The notes under the pieces are model-generated. The model saw nothing but the letters and a program-made list of their open reading frames with translations, was not told where the DNA came from and did no database searches. This document shows, in pieces, positions 34,065-42,991 of a stretch of 64,000 nucleotides of DNA. The stretch covers positions 1,769,826 through 1,833,825 of the forward strand of contig NZ_CM001398.1 of NCBI RefSeq assembly GCF_000241055.1. The letters are read 5' to 3'. The DNA is from Oenococcus kitaharae DSM 17330. Its GTDB lineage: Bacteria > Bacillota > Bacilli > Lactobacillales > Lactobacillaceae. Position numbers and translations under genes: made by a program. Numbering within the stretch: position 1 is the first letter of the stretch; each line of letters begins with the position of its first letter.

Positions 34065-34995
34065 CTTGTTCCTTTCCAAAAGGCGGCTGGAAAACTTCCT
34101 GGGCCAAATTCATAAAATTGATTAATGGTTCGCTAGGCGCTACATCCACATCAAAAGTTCCCGAGATATCAAATTGAAAGACTTCCGGGCTTATGCTAAT
34201 GACTTGCAGGTCGGCTTTTCTAACCTCTTCAGTCAACATCAAACGCGGAATCAATGTCGCTGCAAAACCAGCACAAGCCAGACTCCGTGCCGTAGAAATA
34301 TGGGCCGTTTTCACAAGAATATTCGGCGCTAGATTATATTTAGCCGAGTAAGCATTCACAAGCCTTTGAAACGAGGAGCCCTCTTCTTCACTGATAAAAT
34401 CCAGGCCATTAACCAGCGGCCCGATATCCTCGATACTTGGCGGCAGCTTTAAGTCTCTGGACAAACGCCTGGGCAATAATAATACCGCACCATCTGTGAA
34501 CAGTCGGCAACAGGAAAATTCTTTACGGTAACCTGGTGTGACACCGATATACAGATCAATCGCATGGTTCAGCAGTGCTTCTTCTAATTCGCTGGCGGTC
34601 TTTTCAAGCAGATGCAGATGAATATGCGGATAGCGTTGATAAAACACCGGCAGGAGTTGGGGCAACACAACTGAGGATAGAGATGGCGTCACACCAATTG
34701 TTAAGCTGCCAGCTGAAACGCCAGCAAATTGCCGCAAATGATGCTGCATAGTCTCATATGATTGATTAAAACGTTTGCATTGTTCCAAAAAATACTCGCC
34801 GGCATAGGTCAAGTGCAGTGGATGACTGCTGCGGTCAAGAAGTTCGACTTGATACTTTTTTTCTTGTTTACGAATGATTTTGCTGATTGTCGGCTGGCTG
34901 ATAAAAAGTGCGTCAGCGGCTTGTGAAATGCTGCCCGTGCGCTTAACAGTCTCCAAAACATCAATGATCTGGCGGTCAAATGAAAAATCTTCCAT
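34042..34995 (-). CDS. LysR-type transcriptional regulator
   Basis: 317 residues: winged helix-turn-helix at 10-65 (TGSISQAADALFISQPTISKII), then a periplasmic-binding-like effector domain (about 95-300). It is divergent from the flavin reductase and in an operon with apbE, so it most likely controls both. LysR regulators next to hydroxycinnamate or acrylate reductases sense the substrate acid; that role here is inferred. SD GAGGAG precedes the ATG closely. Confidence 0.92.
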   Translation of the reverse strand: MEDFSFDRQIIDVLETVKRTGSISQAADALFISQPTISKIIRKQEKKYQVELLDRSSHPLHLTYAGEYFLEQCKRFNQSYETMQHHLRQFAGVSAGSLTIGVTPSLSSVVLPQLLPVFYQRYPHIHLHLLEKTASELEEALLNHAIDLYIGVTPGYRKEFSCCRLFTDGAVLLLPRRLSRDLKLPPSIEDIGPLVNGLDFISEEEGSSFQRLVNAYSAKYNLAPNILVKTAHISTARSLACAGFAATLIPRLMLTEEVRKADLQVISISPEVFQFDISGTFDVDVAPSEPLINFMNLAQEVFQPPFGKEQDATVDNS

Positions 34996-35066
34996 TGTCT
35001 CCTCTGATAATGATAGTGCTCATAATTATGCCCTTTTTGGCATATTTTCTCACAAAAAGAGCTATT

Positions 35067-35094
35067 TTGAAAGCGCTGCCACCAGGACGATAAT
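35067..35094 (+). promoter_or_regulatory. Promoter of the flavin reductase with overlapping cre site
   Basis: TTGAAA (35067-35072), a 16-base spacer and GATAAT (35089-35094). The cre TGAAAGCGCTGCCA (35068-35081) covers the -35 and spacer, so CcpA binding should block the polymerase. This indicates carbon catabolite repression. Confidence 0.65.
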
Positions 35095-35181
35095 AGAGGC
35101 AGGGAAAGTAACTGTTGTTTTTTAAACATACTTGCTCAAAAAGTCACAATTAATGTTAGCCATGATTCAGGAGGAACAAAT

Positions 35182-37584
35182 TTGAACTTCGTCGCATTGG
35201 TTGGCACAAATGCCAGCTATTCATTCAATCGTCAGCTGCTTGCTTATATGCAGCGTCAATTTGCCAAAGAGGCGCAGATTACAATCGTCGAAATCAGCAA
35301 CCTGCCCTTGTTTAGCGAAGATAAAATCCTGCCCGATGTCGTCAAACATCTACAGCACGAAATCGATCAGTCTGACGGCGTGATTATCGCCACGCCAGAA
35401 TATGACCATTCAATCCCGGCAGCTCTGAAGAGCAGCATTGAGTGGCTTTCTTGGGAAATCCATCCCCTCAGAGAAAAGCCCGTCATGATTGTCGGCACCT
35501 CGTTGGGTATTCAAGGAACTTCCCGTGCCCAGCAGCATCTGCGCCAAATTCTCGATTCACCCGGTGTCGGTGCTTTTGTCATGCCTGGAGATGAAATGAT
35601 GCTGGGTTTTGCCCAAAACGCCTTTGATGCACGAGGAGACCTGAAAACATCTGATAATATTAACTTTCTAAGGCAGTGCTTTACAGACTTTCTTAATTTT
35701 GTTTCAAAAATTCCAAAGAAGGAGCCATCAAAAATGGAAGATACGAAGAAAAACGCCATTCAATGGGAATCGGCTGTTTACGATGTGATTGTGCTGGGAT
35801 TTGGTGCCGCTGGTGCGACTGCCGCGCGTTTTGCCGCTGATACTGGTGCCAAAGTCCTGATAGTCGATTCAGCTCCGGACGGTCACGAAGGCGGAAATAC
35901 ACGTTATGCCGGCCAACTTGTCCTCACCGGTTATGATTTTAAAAAAATGAAGACCTATTTCAAACAACTTTTCGGCCCGATTTCCGTCGAAGAAGACACA
36001 CTTGATACTTACGTTGACGGGCTGGTTAATATGCGCGATTATTTCACCAAATATTTAGGAGTCCCAAACCCGACCAGTTACAACAAAGTTCATCGGGACC
36101 CAAATTACCAAGCGTTTGCAAACGGCCTATCGCCTGAATATCCAGAATATGAAGGCTCTGATACAGTGGACCTCACGACGGTTCACGACGGCTATTTCGA
36201 CGCTTCTCTATGGAAAAACCTCCGCAAACAAGTCACAGACCGAGCTAAAGAAATTGACGTCTGGCTTGAATCACCTGCCATGCATTTGATCAGCGACCCT
36301 GACAGTCAGGCTGTTGAAGGTGTCCAAATTCAGCGCAAAGGCCAAATTGTCAATGTCCGCGCCCGCAATGGTGTCGTGATGGCTATGGGCGGGTTTGAAA
36401 ACAATCAAGACGATATTCAAAACTTCATCGGTGTTCCTAAATTAAAAGTGATTGGCACATTGTACAACAAAGGCGACGGTATTCGGATGGCCCAAGAAGT
36501 TGGTGCCAAGCTCTGGCACATGAAGAGTTTTGAAGGTTACGGTTTTGATACGGGTCTCGTGTTTGATAATCCAGAGGAAGAGCGCGGCAAATTCATCCTC
36601 TCACCATGGCCGGAATTATCACACGGCAGCATTTTTGTGGCTGGTGATGACGGTGGCCGCTACCTGCGTGAAGACGAAGACGGCCGGCACGGTCATGCCT
36701 ATGAACACGGCAGTTGGAAGAGCCCAACCGTTTATGAGCATCCCCACTTGATCTTTGACCAGGCTCAATTTGATAAAATCAAGGCGCAAAAAGAGCTGCC
36801 TTATCCGGATCTATTCAAACTTGTGATCCAAGCGGACAGCCTAGACGAATTAGCTGACAAAATCCAAGCCGATCGAAAAACACTGGCAGACACAGTCGCA
36901 GCCTTTAATCAATTCGCTGAAAACGGTGAAGATGCTGCCTGCCATCGTGATCCGGCATCTATGCAGGCCTTTTCTCAGACTGGCCCCTATTATGCTGCGC
37001 CAATAACCACTGCCATGCTGAACACACAAGGCGGTGCCAAGCGAAACAGCCGTGCCGAAGTACTGAATGCCAGCGATCAGCCGATTCCGCATCTTTATAG
37101 TGCCGGTGAATTCGGCGGCATTAATGCTAACCAGTACAATGGCGGCGGTAATCTGGCGGAATGCTTGATTTTTGGCAAGATTGCTGGTGAAAATGCTGCC
37201 GCTGTTAAGGGTGATCAAGTGATCGAAAGCCGAGCAGCAGCTAATACAGCGAATCTCGGCAGCAACGATCTCAGCGACGAAGAAACCTTGGATCAATACG
37301 AGACAGCTGCTAATCAATATCTCGGTATCAGCGAAGCCGGCATCGGCGGTCAAGTCGTTGTCCGTGTCACTTACATGGATAATAAGATTGCCAAAGTCGA
37401 GGTACTTAAAGAGTCTGAAAGTGAGGATGTCGGCCGTCAAGCAGTTATGCAGCTGCCTGACGAAATGGTCGAACAAAACACTTACGATGTGGACGCCGTT
37501 TCCGGTGCCTCAGCTTCCAGTCGTGCGATTAAGAGCGCTGTTAAAAATGCGTTGGATAAAATCAAGCCTGTCAATGCAGTTTAA
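35182..37584 (+). CDS. Three-domain soluble flavin reductase (fumarate / hydroxycinnamate reductase type)
   Basis: 800 residues: N-terminal NAD(P)H-dependent FMN reductase domain (1-170), central FAD-binding fumarate-reductase-like domain starting at VIVLGFGAAGATAARFAA (about 208-690), and C-terminal FMN_bind domain (about 720-800). The last contains SGASASS (774-780), the ApbE acceptor motif, with Ser779 in the usual Thr position. No signal peptide. Homologues reduce the double bond of fumarate, acrylate or hydroxycinnamates with NAD(P)H. L. plantarum HcrB is one such enzyme by my recollection. Start TTG with GGAGG seven bases upstream. Neighbours LysR and ApbE fit. Confidence 0.88.
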   Translation: MNFVALVGTNASYSFNRQLLAYMQRQFAKEAQITIVEISNLPLFSEDKILPDVVKHLQHEIDQSDGVIIATPEYDHSIPAALKSSIEWLSWEIHPLREKPVMIVGTSLGIQGTSRAQQHLRQILDSPGVGAFVMPGDEMMLGFAQNAFDARGDLKTSDNINFLRQCFTDFLNFVSKIPKKEPSKMEDTKKNAIQWESAVYDVIVLGFGAAGATAARFAADTGAKVLIVDSAPDGHEGGNTRYAGQLVLTGYDFKKMKTYFKQLFGPISVEEDTLDTYVDGLVNMRDYFTKYLGVPNPTSYNKVHRDPNYQAFANGLSPEYPEYEGSDTVDLTTVHDGYFDASLWKNLRKQVTDRAKEIDVWLESPAMHLISDPDSQAVEGVQIQRKGQIVNVRARNGVVMAMGGFENNQDDIQNFIGVPKLKVIGTLYNKGDGIRMAQEVGAKLWHMKSFEGYGFDTGLVFDNPEEERGKFILSPWPELSHGSIFVAGDDGGRYLREDEDGRHGHAYEHGSWKSPTVYEHPHLIFDQAQFDKIKAQKELPYPDLFKLVIQADSLDELADKIQADRKTLADTVAAFNQFAENGEDAACHRDPASMQAFSQTGPYYAAPITTAMLNTQGGAKRNSRAEVLNASDQPIPHLYSAGEFGGINANQYNGGGNLAECLIFGKIAGENAAAVKGDQVIESRAAANTANLGSNDLSDEETLDQYETAANQYLGISEAGIGGQVVVRVTYMDNKIAKVEVLKESESEDVGRQAVMQLPDEMVEQNTYDVDAVSGASASSRAIKSAVKNALDKIKPVNAV

Positions 37585-37606
37585 ATTCAAAATTCACGGT
37601 CAAAAT

Positions 37607-37640
37607 AAAAAGCGGTCTCACAAACGGGATCGCTTTTTTA
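37607..37640 (+). terminator. Bidirectional terminator after flavin reductase
   Basis: AAAAGCGGTC pairs with GATCGCTTTT (one wobble), with A/T tracts on both sides. It serves the reductase (plus) and the coiled-coil gene (minus). Confidence 0.85.
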
Positions 37641-37643
37641 TAA

Positions 37644-38237
37644 TTATTGATTCTGCTGCACGGTGTTATCCGCGTAATTTTGAAGATCCTGAACATCTCT
37701 TAAAGCAGCGTCCAAATCTTTATTGCGTTCTGTCAATTGAGAGATCTGATTCTGCAGATCGGCAATTTGGCGATTTGCCTGCTCCAATGACTGCCTTGCA
37801 TTTGCCACATCTTGCTGTCTAGCGTCAACTTCTTGCTGTTTTGCTTGAACTTTATTATTGCCGTCAGCAATGGCTTGCTGCGTTTCAGCAATTTTCTGCT
37901 GGAGCTGGGCCTGAAATGACGCGTTCGCATCGTTTAATTGACCTTGTAAACTGATCAATTGCGACTGCATAGCACTGACGTTGGATTGTGCTGTCTGCAA
38001 ATCGTTGCGCGATTGTGTCAGCTGATTGTTAAAAACCGCCAGCTGATTAGTACTGTCCACAATTTTTCTATTCTTATCTTGAATACGATCAGCCAAGGTT
38101 GTGATATCCTGCCTGACAGCCTGAACATTTTGATGGCCGGCCCAGACAGAGTCGGCAAAAGACTTGACGCCAAAGCCGGAAAAAAGCAGCAAAGACCCTG
38201 CTCCAAAGACTAAGAGATATTTTTTGATATTTGACAT
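37644..38237 (-). CDS. Membrane-anchored or secreted coiled-coil protein
   Basis: About 197 residues. N-terminal hydrophobic segment (about 5-25, LLVFGAGSLLLFSGFGV) with a possible cleavage near SFADS, then an almost continuous Gln/Asn/Asp-rich coiled coil (about 35-190) with repeated NxQLxxxxxxL-type heptads. No catalytic domain. It recalls the coiled-coil N-terminal part of PcsB/CwlO-type proteins, without the CHAP or NlpC domain. The ATG at 38237 has GGGGAA upstream. Function unknown; an FtsEX-type activator or wall spacer is a guess. Confidence 0.75.
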   Translation of the reverse strand: MSNIKKYLLVFGAGSLLLFSGFGVKSFADSVWAGHQNVQAVRQDITTLADRIQDKNRKIVDSTNQLAVFNNQLTQSRNDLQTAQSNVSAMQSQLISLQGQLNDANASFQAQLQQKIAETQQAIADGNNKVQAKQQEVDARQQDVANARQSLEQANRQIADLQNQISQLTERNKDLDAALRDVQDLQNYADNTVQQNQ

Positions 38238-38341
38238 AGTTCCCCAAAAAAGTTTATTTATCAGGCCTGAAGGTTTTTTGCCCAACAGGTTAAGATGTTA
38301 CTAAATATCCAGAGATAATGTCAAGCGTTAATCACAAAGTC

Positions 38342-38370
38342 AAAAAAAAGCCCGATATTCGGGCTTTTTA
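38342..38370 (-). terminator. Terminator after rfbB
   Basis: AAAAAGCCCGA and TCGGGCTTTTT form a perfect stem followed by Ts on the minus strand, five bases after the rfbB stop. Confidence 0.92.
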
Positions 38371-38374
38371 ACAA

Positions 38375-39364
38375 TTATTTCAAGACTGCCTTGCTCTTCA
38401 AAGGCTGCCACCATGTTTCGTGTGTCTTATACCAATCAATGGTTTTGACAATCCCTTCGTCGAACATAATCGTTGGTTCCCAACCCAGTTCGCGCTTGAT
38501 CTTGCTTGGGTCGATCGCATAACGGCGGTCATGGCCCAGACGGTCAGCGACGTACTTGATCCGGTCAGCCGATAAACCAAGATTATCCACGATCAAATGG
38601 ACGATCTGATTGTTTGTCCTCTCATTGTGGCCGCCGACATTATAAATTTCACCAGGTTTGCCATTGTGCAATACGAGATCGATCGCGCGGCCATGGTCTT
38701 CGACATAGAGCCAATCACGGATGTTTTCACCGTCACCGTAAATCGGCAGCTGTTTGCCGGTCATGCCGTTTGTCACCATCAAAGGAATCAGCTTCTCAGG
38801 GAACTGGTAAGGACCGTAATTGTTCGACGTGCGCGTAATATTCACATTCAGGCCATAGGTCTCATAGAAAGCACGTACTTCCAAGTCGGCAGCGGCTTTT
38901 GAAGCCGAATATGGCGAATTAGGAGCCAGAGGCGTCTCTTCATTAAAGAAACCATTTTTGCCCAAGGTACCATAGACCTCATCAGTCGACACTTGGAGAA
39001 ACTTTTTAATACCGTATTTTTTGGCTGTCTGCAGCAGATTGACAGTACCCTCGACGTTGGTCTGGACAAACAATTCTGGATGCAGAATCGAGCGGTCAAC
39101 ATGCGACTCAGCGGCAAAATTCACGACTGCATCAAAATCGTATGTTTTAAATAAGTAGTCAACCAGTTCAGCATTGCGGATGTTGCCATGCACGAAAATA
39201 TGATGCGGATTGTCTTTGATATCGTCAAAATTGTGCAGATTGCCGGCGTAGGTCAGCAAATCAAGATCAATCAAATTATAGTCCGGATACTTGTGCAGCA
39301 TATAATGGATAAAATTCGACCCGATAAAACCGGCTCCGCCTGTGACAAGAATATTCATAGCCAT
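38375..39364 (-). CDS. rfbB: dTDP-glucose 4,6-dehydratase
   Basis: 329 residues. Extended SDR with NAD motif VTGGAGFIGSNF, active-site YSASKAAADL and NNYGPYQFPEKLIPL. It makes dTDP-4-keto-6-deoxyglucose. Third gene of rfbA-rfbC-rfbB, two bases after rfbC. Ends at a strong terminator. Confidence 0.97.
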   Translation of the reverse strand: MAMNILVTGGAGFIGSNFIHYMLHKYPDYNLIDLDLLTYAGNLHNFDDIKDNPHHIFVHGNIRNAELVDYLFKTYDFDAVVNFAAESHVDRSILHPELFVQTNVEGTVNLLQTAKKYGIKKFLQVSTDEVYGTLGKNGFFNEETPLAPNSPYSASKAAADLEVRAFYETYGLNVNITRTSNNYGPYQFPEKLIPLMVTNGMTGKQLPIYGDGENIRDWLYVEDHGRAIDLVLHNGKPGEIYNVGGHNERTNNQIVHLIVDNLGLSADRIKYVADRLGHDRRYAIDPSKIKRELGWEPTIMFDEGIVKTIDWYKTHETWWQPLKSKAVLK

Positions 39365-39366
39365 GT

Positions 39367-39936
39367 TTATATCTCTCCGTATACAAAATTATTTTCCGCA
39401 TCCTTGAAAAGCGGATGATGCTGATCCTTTTCCGAGAGAATCGCATGAGAAACATCAGTCGGCCACTGAATACCAATCTCAGGGTCATCAAAAGCAATCC
39501 CACGATCTGCTTGCGGCGCATAATAACCATCGACTTTATAGACAAAATTGACATTCGGCGTCAAAGTAACAAAGCCATGAGCAAAGCCTTTTGGCACGAG
39601 CAGCTGACGGTGATTATACTCAGATAGAATGTAGCCTTCCCACTTACCATAGGTTGGACTGCCTTTACGCATATCGACTAAGCAGTCCCAGACAACACCT
39701 GTCACAACACGGACAATTTTCGTCTGTGTGTAAGGCGCCATCTGATAATGCATACCGCGTAAAACGCCGGCTTCAGCCGATAAAGATTGGTTATCCTGCG
39801 TAAAGTCGAATTTCAGACCTAGTTTTTCAAATTTTTCTTTCGTCCAAGTCTCAGTAAAAAAACCACGCTTGTCACCAAAAACGTCTGTTTCAATCAGCTT
39901 GACGTCTTGAAGCTGTGTATCAATCAATTTCACCAT
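39367..39936 (-). CDS. rfbC: dTDP-4-dehydrorhamnose 3,5-epimerase
   Basis: 189 residues. Cupin-fold epimerase with GDKRGFFTETW, the catalytic His region LRGMHYQ and FAHGFVTL. It directly follows rfbA and precedes rfbB on the minus strand. Confidence 0.97.
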   Translation of the reverse strand: MVKLIDTQLQDVKLIETDVFGDKRGFFTETWTKEKFEKLGLKFDFTQDNQSLSAEAGVLRGMHYQMAPYTQTKIVRVVTGVVWDCLVDMRKGSPTYGKWEGYILSEYNHRQLLVPKGFAHGFVTLTPNVNFVYKVDGYYAPQADRGIAFDDPEIGIQWPTDVSHAILSEKDQHHPLFKDAENNFVYGEI

Positions 39937-40812
39937 TTATTTCTTCTCCTGTCCGGCAATTCTTAATAAATATTGACCATAATCATTCTTTTTTAAGGGC
40001 TGAGCCAAAGCAATCAGCCGATCGACGGAAATATAACCCATGCGATAAGCGATTTCCTCTAAAGCTGCCACCTGCAGATTCTGCTGTTTTTCAATCGTCG
40101 CGATAAAATTCGATGCATCTAAAAGCGAATCATGCGTACCTGTATCAAGCCAGGCAAAACCTCGTCCCATCACTTTCACGTCTAGGTCGCCGCGCCGCAG
40201 ATATTCGGCATTGATATCGGAAATTTCAATCTCACCGCGTGCTGAAGGCTGGACTTTTTTAGCAATATCGACAACATCGTTATCGTAAAAGTACAAGCCA
40301 GTCACGGCATAGTTGGATTTAGGCTTATCGGGTTTTTCAACAATCGACAAAGCATGTCCTTGTTTATCAAATTCGACCACGCCAAAACGTTCAGGATCTT
40401 TGACCTGATAACCGAAGATGGTCGCACCGGTCTTTTTGGCTTCAGCTGTCTGCAGCAAAGCTGATAAACCAGCACCATAATAAATATTGTCGCCCAAAAT
40501 CAAAGCGACACTGTCTTGACCAATGAAATCTTCGCCGAGAATAAAAGCTTCAGCCAAGCCCTTAGGTTCTGGTTGAATCTTGTATTCGATATGTAAGCCG
40601 ATTTGAGAACCGTCAGCAAACAATTCTTGGAACTGAGGCAGAAATTCCTCAGTCGTAATTAGAAGAATATCTTTAATTCCGGCCAGCATGAGCACAGACA
40701 TCGGATAATAGATCATTGGTTTGTCATAAATTGGAACCAGCTGTTTACTCGTTGCTTTTGTGATCGGATATAAACGTGTACCTGATCCGCCGGCTAAAAT
40801 AATGCCTTTCAT
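39937..40812 (-). CDS. rfbA: Glucose-1-phosphate thymidylyltransferase
   Basis: 291 residues. Nucleotidyltransferase with [18 protein letters not shown] and [10 protein letters not shown]. First step to dTDP-rhamnose. SD AAAGGAG precedes the ATG. It follows the GT2 gene by about 30 bases, so the glycosyltransferase and rfbACB are probably cotranscribed. Confidence 0.97.
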   Translation of the reverse strand: MKGIILAGGSGTRLYPITKATSKQLVPIYDKPMIYYPMSVLMLAGIKDILLITTEEFLPQFQELFADGSQIGLHIEYKIQPEPKGLAEAFILGEDFIGQDSVALILGDNIYYGAGLSALLQTAEAKKTGATIFGYQVKDPERFGVVEFDKQGHALSIVEKPDKPKSNYAVTGLYFYDNDVVDIAKKVQPSARGEIEISDINAEYLRRGDLDVKVMGRGFAWLDTGTHDSLLDASNFIATIEKQQNLQVAALEEIAYRMGYISVDRLIALAQPLKKNDYGQYLLRIAGQEKK

Positions 40813-40843
40813 GAGGCTCCTTTCAAAACTGTCGTCTTCTTTA

Positions 40844-41710
40844 TCAGACTGCCAGCTTGGAGAAATCAGCGATTTTATGCTGGATTTCCTTTTCTAATTG
40901 AATATTTGCAAATGTTGTGCACAGATGATCCCCGATCAAAACATGCCGAATCATCTTCAAATAAGCCAAGAAATTCGGGTTTTCATCGACATCTTCAATA
41001 AAGTGGCTGGGATGCGTTTTCATCTCTTTTTGCCAAGTGCTGTCCTGATGCGCACGCCGATACAATAAAGGCTTGTGCAGATGATACAAAGAACCGCGCA
41101 ACAGTGCTGACAGCCAGGTCGCCTGATCATGAGATTGCGGCAGGCCGTTGGAGTCCGTGGACACTTTTTGGAAGACTTCCTTTAAGAACGGGATCAATGT
41201 TTTTCTAAATGCCAAAGTGCATCCATCGCGTCTAATCAATAGATTAAACAAATTTGGAATCACTTTATAGAGCGGATCTCGCCCGCTTTCAGGAATTTTC
41301 GCCATTGGCAGAATATTCTGATTTTTTGGAATAAAACTGTAGTCGGACACCAAAGCTTCCATATCATTATTTTGGCTGAAGCAGCTTAGGTAATCCGAAA
41401 CTTTATCTTCGTGCCATAGGTCATCCTGGTCAGTATAAAAAATCACGTCCGTCTTGGCCTGGCTAATCATTTGAATAAAATTCTGACGCCAGCCTTTTCT
41501 AATTGGATTGACTTTAAAGTCCCAACTTTTTTCGAGATGACGGTTGCTGATAAATTGCTTAACGATTCGAGCTGTGTCATCACTGGAACGATCATCACGA
41601 ATAATGACCCGATCCGGCTGACTTTTTTGATCATAGATTGATTGCAATTGATCAGAGATAAATTGCGACCCGTTATAGGTCGCCATGATTGATGTTGCTG
41701 TTAATTTCAT
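40844..41710 (-). CDS. Family 2 glycosyltransferase (copy A)
   Basis: About 288 residues, GT-A fold: [19 protein letters not shown], nucleotide Asp region [10 protein letters not shown] and the metal motif YTDQDDLW. Homologous to rhamnosyltransferases of the WbbL/RgpB type. Position beside rfbACB makes dTDP-rhamnose the likely donor. The ATG at 41710 follows GGGGGTGG; a TTG four codons earlier overlaps the SD. A close paralogue lies just upstream with a related leader. Confidence 0.9.
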   Translation of the reverse strand: MKLTATSIMATYNGSQFISDQLQSIYDQKSQPDRVIIRDDRSSDDTARIVKQFISNRHLEKSWDFKVNPIRKGWRQNFIQMISQAKTDVIFYTDQDDLWHEDKVSDYLSCFSQNNDMEALVSDYSFIPKNQNILPMAKIPESGRDPLYKVIPNLFNLLIRRDGCTLAFRKTLIPFLKEVFQKVSTDSNGLPQSHDQATWLSALLRGSLYHLHKPLLYRRAHQDSTWQKEMKTHPSHFIEDVDENPNFLAYLKMIRHVLIGDHLCTTFANIQLEKEIQHKIADFSKLAV

Positions 41711-42005
41711 AACCACCCCCAATTCTCATTGTAAATTTTTCTAACAAAAGGGCAAATTGCAAGTCAGCTTTGAGAAGGGTTATTCATGGAAAAACAGCTA
41801 AAATCTGTCACACACAAACATTGCTGCAGACAGCCGAAAACCCGCTGCTAGCAACAACTTCAGTATACAAAGGATTTTGAATGAAATGCGTAAAATTAGA
41901 TCATCATGAATAAAATGAAATTTTAATTTTTTTAAAAATATAAATTCGTTTAAATTGAATTAATACAAATTCTTCTATTTTTTAATTTTTATGTTTTTGA
42001 CGAAA
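41711..42005. other. AT-rich gap between the two GT2 genes
   Basis: 295 bases without a convincing gene. The half next to copy B is very AT-rich (long T/A tracts around 41920-42000). A TATACT -10-like element on the minus strand (near 41870) may serve copy A. No clear rho-independent hairpin follows copy B. Confidence 0.5.
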
Positions 42006-42863
42006 TCAAGCTTCGGAGCGTAACAAGCGAGTTTCGATTTCTGCCAATAATTTGTTTGCAAGTTCTGGATAAGACAAAGAGTGGCGGTCAAGATATGCCT
42101 GAACTGATTTGATAAAGAGCGGAAAGTGGTCATTTTCGCTTGGAATAGCGGCAAAGTGGCCGCCACTAGCCCGTTTTTCCAGCTGCCAAGCACTGTCTGC
42201 ATGAGCGCGGCGAACAAACAAAGCTTTTTTAATATGATACAAAGACTGCCTTAATATAGCTGCCAGCCAGGTCGGCTGGTCATGTGTCTGCGGCAGTCCA
42301 TTACCGTCAATCGGTACCTCATGAAAAATATTCAGAACAGTCGGTATGATAGTTTTCCTGACAGCCATCGCACAGCCTGGACGCAAAGTCATTAAATTCG
42401 CCAAAGTAGCAGACACACGTGTCAGATTCTGATGATCCGGTTCGTCTATTGCAAACATTGTCAGCAGATTTTGTCCGGCCGGCAGGTAATCAAAGTCCGA
42501 TACCAGCAACTCTGCGTCTGGGTGATTAGTAAAGATTTTCATTGACTCAGACACCTTGTCGTCATACCAAAGATCGTCCTGATCACAATAAAAAACAATA
42601 TCCGTATCGGTCTGGGCTAACATATGAAGAAAGTTTTCCCGCCAGCCTAGGCGTTTTGCATTGACTTGAAAATCCCAACGACCGCCTAAATGATGCTGGG
42701 CGACGAAGTCCCGTGCCACTTGTGCCGTATTGTCCGAAGAACCATCATCAGAAATCAGTACCTTTGTCACAGGCATTTTCTGCTCATAAATTGATTGCAG
42801 CTGCTCATGGAGATATTTTTCACCGTTGTAGCTTGCGATAATTACCGTGGATGTTAGATTCAT
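42006..42863 (-). CDS. Family 2 glycosyltransferase (copy B)
   Basis: About 285 residues. Paralogue of copy A with the same motif order: IASYNGEKYLHEQLQSIYEQ, SDDGSSDNTAQVA and YCDQDDLWYDDKVS, and a matching C-terminal half with RRAHADSAWQ. The ATG at 42863 follows AGGAGGTGACC. The upstream bases ACAATGA, AAAT and GGAGGTG resemble those of copy A, so the duplication included the leader. Likely another wall-polysaccharide glycosyltransferase. Confidence 0.9.
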   Translation of the reverse strand: MNLTSTVIIASYNGEKYLHEQLQSIYEQKMPVTKVLISDDGSSDNTAQVARDFVAQHHLGGRWDFQVNAKRLGWRENFLHMLAQTDTDIVFYCDQDDLWYDDKVSESMKIFTNHPDAELLVSDFDYLPAGQNLLTMFAIDEPDHQNLTRVSATLANLMTLRPGCAMAVRKTIIPTVLNIFHEVPIDGNGLPQTHDQPTWLAAILRQSLYHIKKALFVRRAHADSAWQLEKRASGGHFAAIPSENDHFPLFIKSVQAYLDRHSLSYPELANKLLAEIETRLLRSEA

Positions 42864-42991
42864 GGTCACCTCCTATTTTCATTGTATGATGGACTTTAAC
42901 GAACAATTTTCGTAAATTAGCCCAAGTTAGCGAAGGGACTATGATTATGGTTTTTAAATTCTCCCATTTTGCTTATTTTGTTAAAATATGA

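Noticed and set aside
36850..37476. 208-aa minus-strand frame opposite the flavin reductase
   Set aside because: It is antisense to the conserved FAD/FMN domains and has no recognisable motifs or SD.
42900..42912. CGAACAATTTTCG as a second LexA box
   Set aside because: It is 13 bases long, so the half-site spacing is wrong for LexA, and one half-site is degenerate.
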